Shown: piece after piece, positions 37,217 to 47,891 of the stretch
Layout of the letters: each line of letters opens with the position of its first letter
Position numbering within the stretch: the stretch's first letter is position 1
Assembly (NCBI RefSeq): GCF_000189635.1
Contig: NW_002476375.1
Location: forward strand, 249,479 to 313,478
Direction of reading: 5' to 3'
From: Tetrahymena thermophila SB210
Taxonomy: Eukaryota > Ciliophora > Oligohymenophorea > Hymenostomatida > Tetrahymenidae
DNA length: 64,000 bases
Translations under genes and position numbers: made by a program
Notes under the pieces: model-generated
Databases searched by the model: none
Told to the model about the DNA's origin: nothing
Seen by the model: the letters and a program-made list of their open reading frames with translations, nothing else

Positions 37217-38647
37217 ATGATTCAGGATCTTGAAAACAAGGCAAAATTATTTTTATCTAATAAAGGGTTTACTGTCAAGCGTAAACTTGGCCAAGGAAGC
37301 TTTGGATTAGTTTACAAAGCTTTTGATTAGAATAACAATTAAGATGTTGCTATTAAAGCTATATTACCAACAAAAGACAAAAATGTTGGTGAATAATTTT
37401 AAAAGACTATTTAAGAATTTAAGAATTGTGGGAAACCTAACTCTATACATGTTGTCTAAGTCAAAGATGCTTTAGTTGATTTAAATAATAAGCTAATTTT
37501 TATCGTATAGGAATACTGTTCTAAAGGCAGCTTAACAAATTACATAAAATCACTTGTAAAAACAGAAAATATTTTAAAATAAATTTTCATCTAAATATTG
37601 GAAGGAGTAATAGCAATCCATGAATAAAACATTATTCATTCAGATTTAAAACCAGATAATATATTGGTTGATAAAAACAATGTTGTTAAAATAGCTGACT
37701 TTGGTGAAGCTAAATAACTTAGATTAGAAAAAGGTCATACACATACATAAGGTCAAGGTTGGACTCCTTTATTTGCCGCCCCAGAGGTTAATATTCAACA
37801 ATAAATCAGCAAAGAATCTGACTACTATTCAGTTGGTGCAGTATTCTGCCTTCTCTGTGACTTGTCTTTTTAAGATTTGTTAGAAATTTCAAATAGAAAA
37901 TTTCCTAAAATAACCAACCATTAATACAAAAATCTTTTAATTTTAGCATTTAATATGATGGCATTTGAACCTAAAAAAAGAGATTCGTGCTTAAAAGTTC
38001 TAAATTTATTGAAAAATTTAGATGATCACAATAATGCTGAAATAAAAAAAAGAGTAAAATAATAAAATTCTTTCTGCAATAAAGTATAACTAATTTTTTT
38101 GTTGCTATGTTCAATAATCCCATTTATTTTTACTGGAATTTCAATTTACTACATTACTTAAAGTTGCTTTACTTATTTATTAATAGCTTAAATTGTAATG
38201 GGTGTCTTAGTGACTTACTTTTGTTTTATATCTTTTTAGATAGAATATTATAAATACGAATAATTAAAAATTCATTTACTATTTGAAATTTTGTTTAAAT
38301 CATTTTATTCACTCCTTTTATGGATAACTTATGTAAAGTTAGTACTACCCTTTCCATGCGACGATTTGTATATTTGCACAAGCGATTTCGATATTAGACT
38401 CTGGAAATAATTTTTAAATGATACTAATAGTGACTTATTAAACAGTATTTGTTCATAGAAAGATCCCTAAAGAAGAGAAAATATGTAACAATATTTTCAG
38501 TCTAAATACAGCTAGAGTATGTCTATATAGTTTTATGAAGGCTCTTATGGTGTTCTTCCATACATTTATTTATCTGGTATTATAATTTTGTTTATCTGGT
38601 TTTTATTTAGATTTTTAAAATGGATTTGTTTTAAATGCTGTAAATGA
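37217..38647 (+). CDS. membrane-anchored protein kinase, array copy 1 (intact)
   Basis: Single exon, 476 residues. The N-terminal Ser/Thr-type kinase domain is complete: GQGSFGLV (25-32), VAIK with Lys47, EYCSKGSL (hinge), [10 protein letters not shown] (His141, Asp143), ADFGEAK (Asp161) and FAAPEV. The activation loop is Thr/His-rich (GHTHTQGQGWTPL). After about residue 290 come some four hydrophobic segments (LIFLLLCSIIPFIFTGISIY, a Val/Tyr/Phe segment near 318-336, LLWITYVKLVLPF, and IIILFIWFLFRF). Between the third and fourth lies a Cys-containing loop (FPCDDLYICTSDFD) and a basic QRREN stretch. The kinase should face the cytosol with the loop in the lumen or outside, an arrangement opposite to ordinary receptor kinases. 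Substrate and ligand are unknown. Confidence 0.92.
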
Positions 38648-38947
38648 TTTAGGAAATGAAATCACTTACTTTAATTCCAATAAATAAATTAATTAACTAA
38701 CAATATAATTTGTGTTATTAAGCTAATGAAGCATATTTACCTTTATATTATTTGTACCTAACAAATGACTTTTAAATACCTTCAATCCTCTTTAATCATG
38801 CCCAACTTCTTTCCTTCGTCAATTTTTGTGATTTTTAATTAAATGTAAACTTGACAAAATTGGTTAGTATGCTATTCTACTGGGTTCGCATTCTTATTAT
38901 CCTTTATATATTAAAAGATTAAATTTCAAATTCATTTAAAAAGTAAA
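38648..38947 (+). repeat. kinase 3' flank with conserved element, copy 1
   Basis: Right after each kinase stop comes an A/T-rich TTTTAATTCCAATAAATAAA-like tract and then a better-conserved element of about 90 bp. It contains TACCTAAC, AAATACCTTCAAT, CTTCTTTCCTT and GTCAATTTT. The element occurs here (about 38754-38840), and again near 41247, 42040, 44466 and 47250. It could be a 3' UTR or termination signal, or simply the edge of the duplicated unit. Confidence 0.65.
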
Positions 38948-39591
38948 TTATGTTTAGTTTTTATTTTAAAAGAGGATAAACTAGTTTAAAAAATCAGTTA
39001 TTATTATTAATTTAAATTTTATCTCATTTAATTTAAAAAATGAGTTAATATAAACATAATTTAAAAAAAGCTGAAAAAATGTTTTATTTGAATGTTTATT
39101 TTATTTCAAATAAACATTTTCACCAATAATAATGAGCAATATTTTTGCATTTTTAATATTATAAATAATTTCATTATTTTATATAAAGAAATGCAAAATA
39201 TATTTATGCTTAAATGATCATTTTGGATTAACATAAAATAATTTTATAGATTGTTTTCTCTATTTGAAAAATATGCTTAATATAATTATTATTATAATTC
39301 AAATTGAATTAACAAATAAACTATGGTTGTGTTGTCATATTTGTTGGAAATATTATATTAAGTTTAAAACAATATCTTTTAGATGTAGAATATTATTGAA
39401 AAAGAGAAATAATTTGGTCAACGGTTGGATGGATGGATGGGTTTATTCATTAAAAAAAATAAATTCAAACAAAGTAAATTAAAATACTAAGGAATGCATC
39501 TATTAATTAATAGTAATCACTTATATTTTTATTTCATCGCTAAAAATTGTTTGTATATTAATAAAAAAGCAATTTCTCTAACTAAAATATT
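38948..39591 (+). repeat. kinase upstream repeat, copy 2
   Basis: Second copy of the upstream block. It carries the CTCATTT/AAATGAG inverted repeat near 39025 and a perfect 11-bp inverted repeat, AATGTTTATTT (39091-39101) and AAATAAACATT (39108-39118), followed by CACCAATAATAATGAGCAAT. A small GGAT run occurs near 39428. Confidence 0.75.
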
Positions 39592-41136
39592 ATGGAGGCA
39601 ATTGAAGAAAAGGCAAAATAATTTTTATTTAAGTAAGGGTTTACAGTTTAGTAATTACTTGGTCAAGGAGGTTTTGGAAGAGTTTACAAAGCTTTTGATT
39701 TTAATAATAATTAAGATGTTGCTATTAAAGCTATATTACCCTCCTAAACTTAAAATGTCGGTGAATAGTTTTAAAAGACTATTTAAGAATTTTAAAATTG
39801 TGGGAAACCTAACTCAAAACATGTTGTCTAAGTCTAAAAAGTTTTAGTTGATTTAGATTACAAGCTGATTTTTATCGTTTAGGAATACTGTTCTAAAGGC
39901 AGCTTAACAAATTACATATAATCACTTGTAAAAACAGAAAATATTTTAAAAGAAATTTTCATCTAAATATTGGAAGGAGCAATAGCAATCCATGAATAAA
40001 ACATTATTCATTCAGATTTAAAACCAGATAATATATTGGTCGATAAAAACAATGTTGTTAAAATAGGTGATTTTGGTGAAGCTAAATAACTTAGATTCGA
40101 AAAAGGTCTTACACATACAAAAGGTCAAGGAATGACTCCTTTATTTGCCGCTCCAGAGGTTAATTTATTAGCATAAATCAGCAAAGAATCTGACTACTAT
40201 TCAGTTGGTGCAATATTCTGCCTTCTATGTGACTTGTCTTTTTAAGATTTGAAAGAAATTTAAGCAAGAAAAATACCTAACGTAACCAATCACAAATACA
40301 AAAATCTTTTAATGTTAGCATTTAATATGATGACTTATGAACCTAAAAAAAGAGCTTCTTGCTAAACAGTGCTAAATTTATTGTAGAATTTAGGTGGTAC
40401 CAATAATAATGATATAATAAATAAAATAGAATAAATGGGTACTGAATTTAACGAAGAGACTTTATAACTATTAAACAACAATAACAAATTACAAATTTTA
40501 CCAACCTAAATTCAATTACAACTGCCTAAGAAATAAAAAAATTGCTGTGAATATCTTTTTCCATTAATTTAGGTTCTATCGCTAATAGTTCCATTAGGTT
40601 TGTCTGGAATTTCAATTTACTACATTAGTAAGCATTGCAATACTGATTTATTTTTATCTTAAATTGTGCTAGGTGTCTGTTCCTTTTACTTTTCTTTAAT
40701 CTCATTTTGGAAGAAAGAAGATATAAAATTAATATAAGTTCATTCTATTTTTCAAATTTTTGTAAATTTATTTTATTAATACCTTTTATTGATGACTTGG
40801 GTTTATCTAGAAAAAGGCTTTCCCTGCCACAATTTGTATGTTTGCATAAGCAATTGCGATGTTGGATACTTTAATAAAGAATATAAAACAGGAGAATAAG
40901 AAAATAGTTTAAATTAATTAAATTGTTAATTGAATGAACCTTAAAGAAGAGAAAATATATAAAAGTATTTTTAATCTTAATGCAGCGATGTGTCTATAAA
41001 GTATTATGAAGACTCTTAAGGTATTTTTCCTTATTTATATTTATATTGTTGTGTTGCTTATTTAGCCTGGAATGCATTCATATTTACTAGATGGTTTGTT
41101 TATCTAGTTAATTGTTGTAAAAGAAGTAAGAAATGA
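39592..41136 (+). CDS. membrane-anchored protein kinase, array copy 2 (intact)
   Basis: Single exon, 514 residues, starting MEAIEEKAKQFLF. All kinase motifs are present: [36 protein letters not shown] and FAAPEV. Compared with copy 1 it has an extra Asn/Gln-rich linker of about 35 residues between kinase and membrane part ([20 protein letters not shown]). The later copies share this linker, so copies 2-4 form a subgroup. The membrane half has four hydrophobic segments and the Cys loop (FPCHNLYVCISNCDVG), ending in a Cys/Lys-rich tail (VNCCKRSKK). It is likely an active enzyme in an internal or surface membrane. Its role is unknown. Confidence 0.92.
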
Positions 41137-41383
41137 AATAATTTTTTTAATTTTAATAAATAAATAAATTAACTAATAAAAAAACAAAGTAATTTGTTTT
41201 AATGGCTTATAAAAAATAAATATTTTTGTTTTATGTTATTCGTACCTAGCCAATCACATTTTAAATACCTTCAATAATCTTTTAACATACTCCAGCTATT
41301 TCTTTTGTCAACTGGGACTGGAGAAATAAAATATTTTTTTTACTTTTTTACTGAGACAGACTTCACTTTTTTCTATATATATA

Positions 41384-41943
41384 ATCCCATTTATTTTTAC
41401 TGGAATTTCAATTTACTACATTACTTAAAGTTGCTTTATTTATTTATTTATTTATTAATTAATTAATAGTTTAAATTGTAATGGGTGTCGTAGTCACTTA
41501 CTTTTGTTTTATATCCTTTTAGATAGAATATTATAAATACGAATAATTAAAAATTCATATACTATTTGAAATTTTGTTTAAATCATTTTATTCACTCCTT
41601 TTATGGATAATTTATGTGAAGTTAGTACTTCCCTTTCTATGCGAAGATTTGTATATTTGCACGCAAACGATTTCGACGTTAGACTCTGGAAATAATTTTT
41701 AAATGATACTAGTAGTGAATTATTAAACAGTATTTGTTCATAGAAAGAGCCCTAAAGAAGAGAAAATATGAAACAATATTTTCAGTCTAAATACAGCTAG
41801 AGTATGTCTATATAGTTTTATGAAGGCTCTTATGGTGTTCTTCCATACATTAATTTATCTGGTATTATAATTTTGTTTATCTGGTTTTTAATTAGATTTT
41901 TAAAATGAATTTGTTTTAAATGATGTAAATGACGTAGGAAATG
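41384..41943 (+). pseudogene. C-terminal fragment of a kinase array gene
   Basis: Near-identical to the membrane half of copy 1 (from its [12 protein letters not shown]-like codons at about 38112 onward), joined to spacer DNA at a junction near 41380. No kinase domain precedes it. An expanded TTTA microsatellite inside the first membrane segment shifts the frame, so it is not a usable gene. The copy 1-like 3' flank follows it, including the conserved element near 42040. It looks like the product of an unequal crossover or a partial duplication of copy 1. Confidence 0.85.
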
Positions 41944-42233
41944 AAATCACTTTCTTTAATTCCAATAAATAAATTAATTAACTAACAATGTAATTTGTAT
42001 TATTCAGCTAATAAAGCATATTTACCTTGATATTATTTGTACCTAACAAATGACTTTTAAATACCTTCAATCCTCTTTAATCATTCCCAACTTCTTTCCT
42101 TCGTCAATTTTATGTAATTTTTAAATGTAAATTTGACAAAATTGGTTGCTATTCTATTCTACTGGGTTCTCATTCATATTATCCTTTATATACTAGAAGA
42201 TTAAATTTCAAATTCATTTTAAAAAGTGATTTA

Positions 42234-42869
42234 TGTTTAGTTTTTATTTTAAAAGAGGATAAACTAGTTTAAAAAATCAGTTATTATTATTAATTTAAAT
42301 TTTATCTCATTTAATTTAAAAAATGAGTTAATATAAACATAATTTAAAAAAAGCTGAAAAAATGTTTTATTTGAATGTTTGTTTGATTTCAAATAAACAT
42401 TTTCACCAATAATAATAAGTAATATTTTTGCAGTTGTTTATATCGTAAATAATCCAGTTTTCATTATTTTATATAAAGAAATGTAAAATATATTTATGCT
42501 TTAATGATCATTTTAGATTAATATAAAATAATTTTATAGATTGTTTTCTCTATTTGAAAAATACGCTTAATATTATTATTATGAAAATTGAATTAACAAA
42601 TAAACTATGGTTCTGTTTTCATATTTGTTGGAAATGTTATCACGTTTAAAACAATATCTTTTAGATGTAGATTATTATAGAAAAAGAGAATAAATTTTGA
42701 TGGATGGGTGGATATATTCATTAAAAAAAAAATAAATTCAAAAAAGTAAATTAAAATACTAAGGAAGACAGGAATGCATCTATTAATTAATAGTAATCAC
42801 TTTTATTTTTATTTCATCGCTAAATATTGTTGGTAATTAATAAAAAAGCAAATTATCGAACTTAATATT
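42234..42869 (+). repeat. kinase upstream repeat, copy 3
   Basis: Third copy of the upstream block. It has the inverted repeat AATGTTTGTTT (42374-42384) with AAATAAACATT (42391-42401), here with one mismatch, followed by CACCAATAATAATAAG. It is very close to copy 2 in sequence. Confidence 0.75.
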
Positions 42870-44373
42870 ATGGAGGCAATTGAAGAAAAGGCAAAATAAT
42901 TTTTATTTAATGAAGGGTTTACAGTCTAGTAATTACTTGGTCAAGGAGGTTTCGGAAGAGTTTACAAAGCTTTTGATTTTAATAATAAATAAGATGTTGC
43001 TATTAAAGCTATATTACCCTCCTAAACTTATAATGTCGGTGAATAGTTTTAAAAAACTATTAAAGAATTTTAGAATTGTGGGAAACCTAACTCAAAACAT
43101 GTTGTCTAAGTCAAAGATGTTTTAGTTGATCTCGATAATAAGCTGATTTTTATTGTTTAAGCTTAGCAAAATACATAAAAAAACTTCAAAAAACAGAAAA
43201 TGTTTTAAAAGAAATTTTCATTTAAATATTGAGAGGAGTAATAGCAATCCATGAATAAAACATTATTCATTCAGATTTAAAACCAGATAATATATTGGTC
43301 GATAAAAACGGAGTTGTTAAAATAGGTGATTTTGGTGAAGCTAAATAACTTAGATTCGAAAATGGTCATACACATACATAGGGTCAAGGATGGACTCCTT
43401 TTTTTGCCGCTCCAGAGGTTAATATTCAACAATAAATCAGCAAAGAATCTGACTACTATTCAGTTGGTGCAGTATTCTGCCTTCTCTGTGACTTGTCTTA
43501 TGAGGATTTGTTAGGAATTTAAGCAAAAAAATACCTAACGTAACTAATCATAAATACAAAAATCTTTTAATGTTAGCATTTAATATGATGACTTATGAAC
43601 CTAAAAAAAGAGCTTCTTGCTAAACAGTGCTAAATTTATTGTAGAATTTAGGTGGTTCCAAAAATCATGAAATAATAAATAAAATAGAATAAATGGGTAC
43701 TGAATATAACGAAGAAACTTTATCACTATTAAAAAACAATAACAAATTACAAAGTTTACCAACCTAAAGTGAATTACAACTGCCTAAGAGAAAAAAAACT
43801 TTCTTTGAAAATATTATTCTATTATTTTAGGTTATATATTCAATTGTTCCAATTGGTTTGACTGGAATTTCAATTTACTATATTACTTAAAGCTGCTTTG
43901 TTTATTTATTAGTAGCTTAAATTGTGCTGGGTGTCTTTAGCTTTTACTTTTCTATTTTATCATTTTAGAAGGAATATGAAAAATTAAAAAAACTTCATTT
44001 TTCTTTTTAATTTTTACTAAATTAAATATATTCAGTCCTTTTATTGATAACTTATGTAAAGTTATTATTACCCTTTCCATGCGACGATTTGCATATTTGC
44101 ACAAGCGATTTCGATGTTGGACTCTGGTCTCAATAATTAAATGATACTAGTAGTAGTAGCGAATTATTAAGCTTTTGTTATTAGAAAGAGCCCTAAAGAA
44201 GAGAAAATATATAAAAGTATTTTCAATCTAAATACAACTAGAGTATGTCTATAACGTATTATGAAGACTCTTAAGGTTTTCTTCCTTATTTTTATTTATC
44301 TGGTATTTGTGTTTTTTCCCTCTATTATTATTTAATAGTGTTAAGATGGGCTTGTTGTTGCTGTAAGAAATGA
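42870..44373 (+). pseudogene. membrane-anchored protein kinase, array copy 3 (frameshifted)
   Basis: Starts MEAIEEKAKQFLFNEGFT and keeps GQGGFGRV and VAIK. About 19 bp are missing after LIFIVQ, removing the hinge (EYCSKGS) and shifting the frame, so a TGA is soon met. A second one-base loss lies near 43529, in the run corresponding to IQARKIP. Downstream sequence still spells [23 protein letters not shown], the linker and the membrane half when read in shifted frames, ending at the same TGA position as its neighbours. The decay is recent because similarity to copies 2 and 4 is high throughout. An intron cannot explain the gap: there is no GT-AG pair and neighbours have coding sequence there. 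Confidence 0.75.
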
Positions 44374-44945
44374 AATAATATTTTTAATTCCAATAAATAA
44401 ATTAACAAACAAACAAAATAATTTCTATTACTGGTTTAAAAAATATATTTACATTTTATATAATTCGTACCTAACCAATCATATTTTAAATACCTTCAAT
44501 ACTCTTTTACCATACTCCAGCTTCTTTCCTTAGTCAATTTTATGTAATTTTTATTGAATCCAAAAAAATTTAATAAAGTATTTCTTCATATTTTGAACCA
44601 AAAAACTGATTTTATATATTGCATTTTATTCAATTTAAATATATTTTCTTTTTTCAAATAACATTGCCATTCGGTGATACTTTTTTGAGTATGAATTTAA
44701 TACACATAAAGTAATATTTCTAAAATAAATTTATAATGGAGAAAAGTGAGAATAATTTTACAAGCTTTAGATTAAATCAAAGGTGTTTTGATGCATTATT
44801 TATTAAGTTTAAATTAAATTTTACTTATTTTTTAAATACTTGTAAATTTGACAAAATTGCTTACTATTCTATTCTATTGGGTTAGCATTCTTATTAGCCT
44901 TTGAAAACTAGAAGATTAAATTGCAAATTCTTTTTAAAAAGCGAG
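44374..44945. other. spacer after kinase copy 3
   Basis: Holds the conserved 3' element (about 44463-44555). It then has some 300 bp of DNA without counterpart between the other copies, including the GC-richer CATTGCCATTCGGTGATAC near 44665. No coding frame is seen. Confidence 0.5.
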
Positions 44946-45623
44946 TTATTTTTAGTTTTTATTCTAAATGAGGACAAACTAGTTTAAAAAATCAGTTATT
45001 ATTATTAATTTAAATTGCATTTCATTTAATTTAAAAAATGAGTTAATATAAACATAATTTAAAAAAACTGAAAAAATAAATGTTATGTTTGAATGTTTAT
45101 TTGAATTTAAATAAACATTTTCACCAATAATAATGAGCAATTTTTTTTCCAGTTGTTTAAATTTTAAATAATACAGCTTTCATTTTTAATACAAAAAAAT
45201 GTAAAATATATTTATGCTTTAATGATCATTTTAGATTAATATAAAATAATTTTTTTGATTGTTTTCTCTATTTGAAAAATACGCTTAATTTTATTATTGT
45301 AATTCAAATTGAATTAACAAATAAACTATGAATAAATTGTCATATTTGTTGGAAATATTACATTCAGTTTAAAAAATATATTGCTGGATGTAGAGTATTA
45401 TTAAAAAAGAGAATAATTAATTAATTCAGTTTAATTATTTAAAATTATGAATGGATATACATACTCATTTAATTCAAAAAAATAAATTCAAAAAAAGTAA
45501 ATTTAAATATATTAAGGAAGACAGAAAGACATCTATTAATTTATAGTGATCATTTTTATTTTTACTTTATCGCTAATATTGTTTTTAAATTAATAAAAAA
45601 GCAATTTATCGAGCTAAAATATT
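44946..45623 (+). repeat. kinase upstream repeat, copy 4
   Basis: Fourth copy of the upstream block, with a perfect 11-bp inverted repeat AATGTTTATTT (45092-45102) and AAATAAACATT (45109-45119) followed by CACCAATAATAATGAGCAAT. It is slightly longer than copies 2 and 3 because of an inserted TTAATTAATTCAG-like tract near 45417. Confidence 0.75.
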
Positions 45624-47150
45624 ATGAAGAGTATTGAAGAATAGGCAAAATAATTTTTGGATAAGAAAGGGTTTACAGTCTAGTAATAACTAGGTCAAGG
45701 AAGTTTTGGAAGAGTTTACAAAGCTTTTAATTTTAATTAAAATTAAGTTGTTGCTATTAAAGCTATATTACCATGCATAGGTAATGATGTTAGTGAACAA
45801 TTTTAAAAAACTTTTTAAGAATTTTAAAATTGCATGAAACTTAAATCTCAATATATTGTCAAAGTCGAAGATGTTTTAGTTGATTTCGATAATAAGCTGC
45901 TTTTTATCGTTTAGGAATACTGTTCTAATGGCAGCTTAACAGAATACATAAAAAAACTTGAAAAAACAGAAAATATTTTAAAATAAATTTTCATTTAAAT
46001 ATTGAAAGGAGTAATAGCAATCCATGAATAAAAAATTATTCATTCAGATTTAAAACCAGATAATATATTGGTCGATAAAAACCGTGTTATTAAAATAGCT
46101 GATTTTGGAGAAGCTAAACAACTTAGATAAGAAAAAGGTCATACACATACATAAGGTTAAGGATGTACTCCTTTTTTTGCTGCTCCAGAGGTAAATTTTA
46201 ATAATTAAATCAGTAAAGAATCTGACTACTATTCAGTCGGTGCAATATTCTGCCTTCTCTGCGACTTGTCTCTTTAAGATATGTTAGGAATTTAAGCTGG
46301 AAAATTTCCTAAAATAACCAATCATAAATACAAAAATCTTTTAATTTTAGCATTTAATATGATGAAATATGAACCTAAATAAAGAGCTTGTTGCTAAGCA
46401 GTGCTAAATTTATTGCAGGATTTAGATGGCTCCAATAAAGGTGAAGTAATAAAAAAAATAGAATAAATGGGGACTGAGTTTAACGAAGAAACTTTATCGC
46501 TATTAAACAACAATAACAAATTACAAAGTTAACAAACCTAAAGTGAATTACAATTGCCTAAGAGAGAAAAAACTTTCTTTGAAAAGTTTATTCTATTATT
46601 TTAGGTTATATAGTCAATAGTTCCATTGGGTTTGACTGGAATTTCTATTTACTACATTACTTAAAGTTGCTTTATTTATTTATTAGTAGCTTAAATTGTG
46701 GTGGGTGTCTAGAGCTTTTACTTTTCTATTTTATCATTTAAGAAAGAATATGAAAAATTTTTTAAATTTCATATTTTTTTTTAAATTTTAGTAAATTTAA
46801 TATATTCACTCCTTTTATTGATAACTTGTGCAAAGTTATTATTATCCTTTCCATGCGACGATTTGCATATTTGCACAAGCGATTTCGATGTTGGACTCTG
46901 GTCACAATAATTAAATGATACTAGTAGTAGTAGCTAATTATTAAACTTTTGTTCATAGGAAGAGCCCTAAAGAAGAGAAAATATATAAAACTATTTTCAA
47001 TCTAAATACAACTAGAGTATGTCTATAAAGTATTATGAAGACTCTTAAGGTTTTCTTCCTTATTTTTATTTATCTGGTCCTGGTGTTTTTTTTCTCTTGC
47101 TTTTATTCAGATTGTTAAGATGGGCTTGTTGTTGTTGCAGTAAGAAATGA
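45624..47150 (+). CDS. membrane-anchored protein kinase, array copy 4 (intact)
   Basis: Single exon, 508 residues, starting [18 protein letters not shown]. It is complete, with [39 protein letters not shown] and FAAPEV. It has the linker [20 protein letters not shown], followed by the hydrophobic segments, the Cys loop [16 protein letters not shown], a Ser run (NDTSSSSQ) and a Cys-rich end (CCCCSKK). The membrane half matches pseudogene copy 3 most closely. The function is as for the other copies: a probable active kinase tied to a membrane by its C-terminus, target unknown. Confidence 0.92.
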
Positions 47151-47891
47151 AATAATTTTTTTAATTCCAATAAATTAATTAATTAACAAACAAACAAAGT
47201 AATTTCTATTACTGTCTTAAAAAATATATTTACATTTTATATAATTCATACCTAACTAATCACATTATAAATACCTTCAATACTCCTTTACCATACTCCA
47301 GCTTCTTTCCTTAGTCAATTTTATGTAATTTTTAAAAAAATTATTATATTAATTCTAAAATTATATTTTAGATGTAAAATTTAAATAAATTACAGTCTTT
47401 AAATTTTGATAAATTAAAATGATAAATAGTACGTAACTAAAAAATTAATTTTATTAACCCTTTTAAATTCTGCTATTTAGCTAAAACTGAATAACATATT
47501 TGATTTCAGATATGCCATTAATTAAATTATTTATTTTGAAATTAAAAAGATCTTTTTAATTATAAAATCAAAATTTTCAACTTTATTTTAAGTGTTCGTT
47601 TGTTTGGATTAAAAAATAATAAATAAATAAATAAATTATTTATGTATTTTTTTGATTTAATTATTAGTAAGAATAGAAAAATACTTATTTTATAATAAAT
47701 TAAATTTTTAACTATATTACATATACACCTTATATCAAAAATTTAATTGTTGTCTCCAAAATATTATTTATCAAATACTTATCAAATATAAATTTATTAA
47801 TACAATAACTGAGTAAAATATTGAGCGTAATTGTTTAAGCAATATATCAACATAAATAATTTGTAATTTTAAAATAAATAATATTGAAAAA
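47151..47891. other. spacer between the kinase array and the SAC genes
   Basis: The first 190 bp are the kinase-type 3' flank with the conserved element near 47250-47325. The rest is A/T-rich, with an AATA microsatellite near 47620, and should include the promoter of the SAC-only gene. Confidence 0.5.

Noticed and set aside
39494-39847. Open frame of 117 codons (standard code) over the start of kinase copy 2
   Set aside because: It is an out-of-frame shadow of the kinase gene. The ciliate-code frame shows all kinase motifs.
41430-41465. TTTA microsatellite as a mobile-element end
   Set aside because: It lies inside the copied kinase membrane segment and is explained by slippage. There are no terminal repeats or transposase sequence.
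36579-47330. Kinase repeats as a transposon family
   Set aside because: Repeated units are confined to this array, in one orientation and each with its own gene. Tandem duplication explains them without any mobility gene or terminal repeat.
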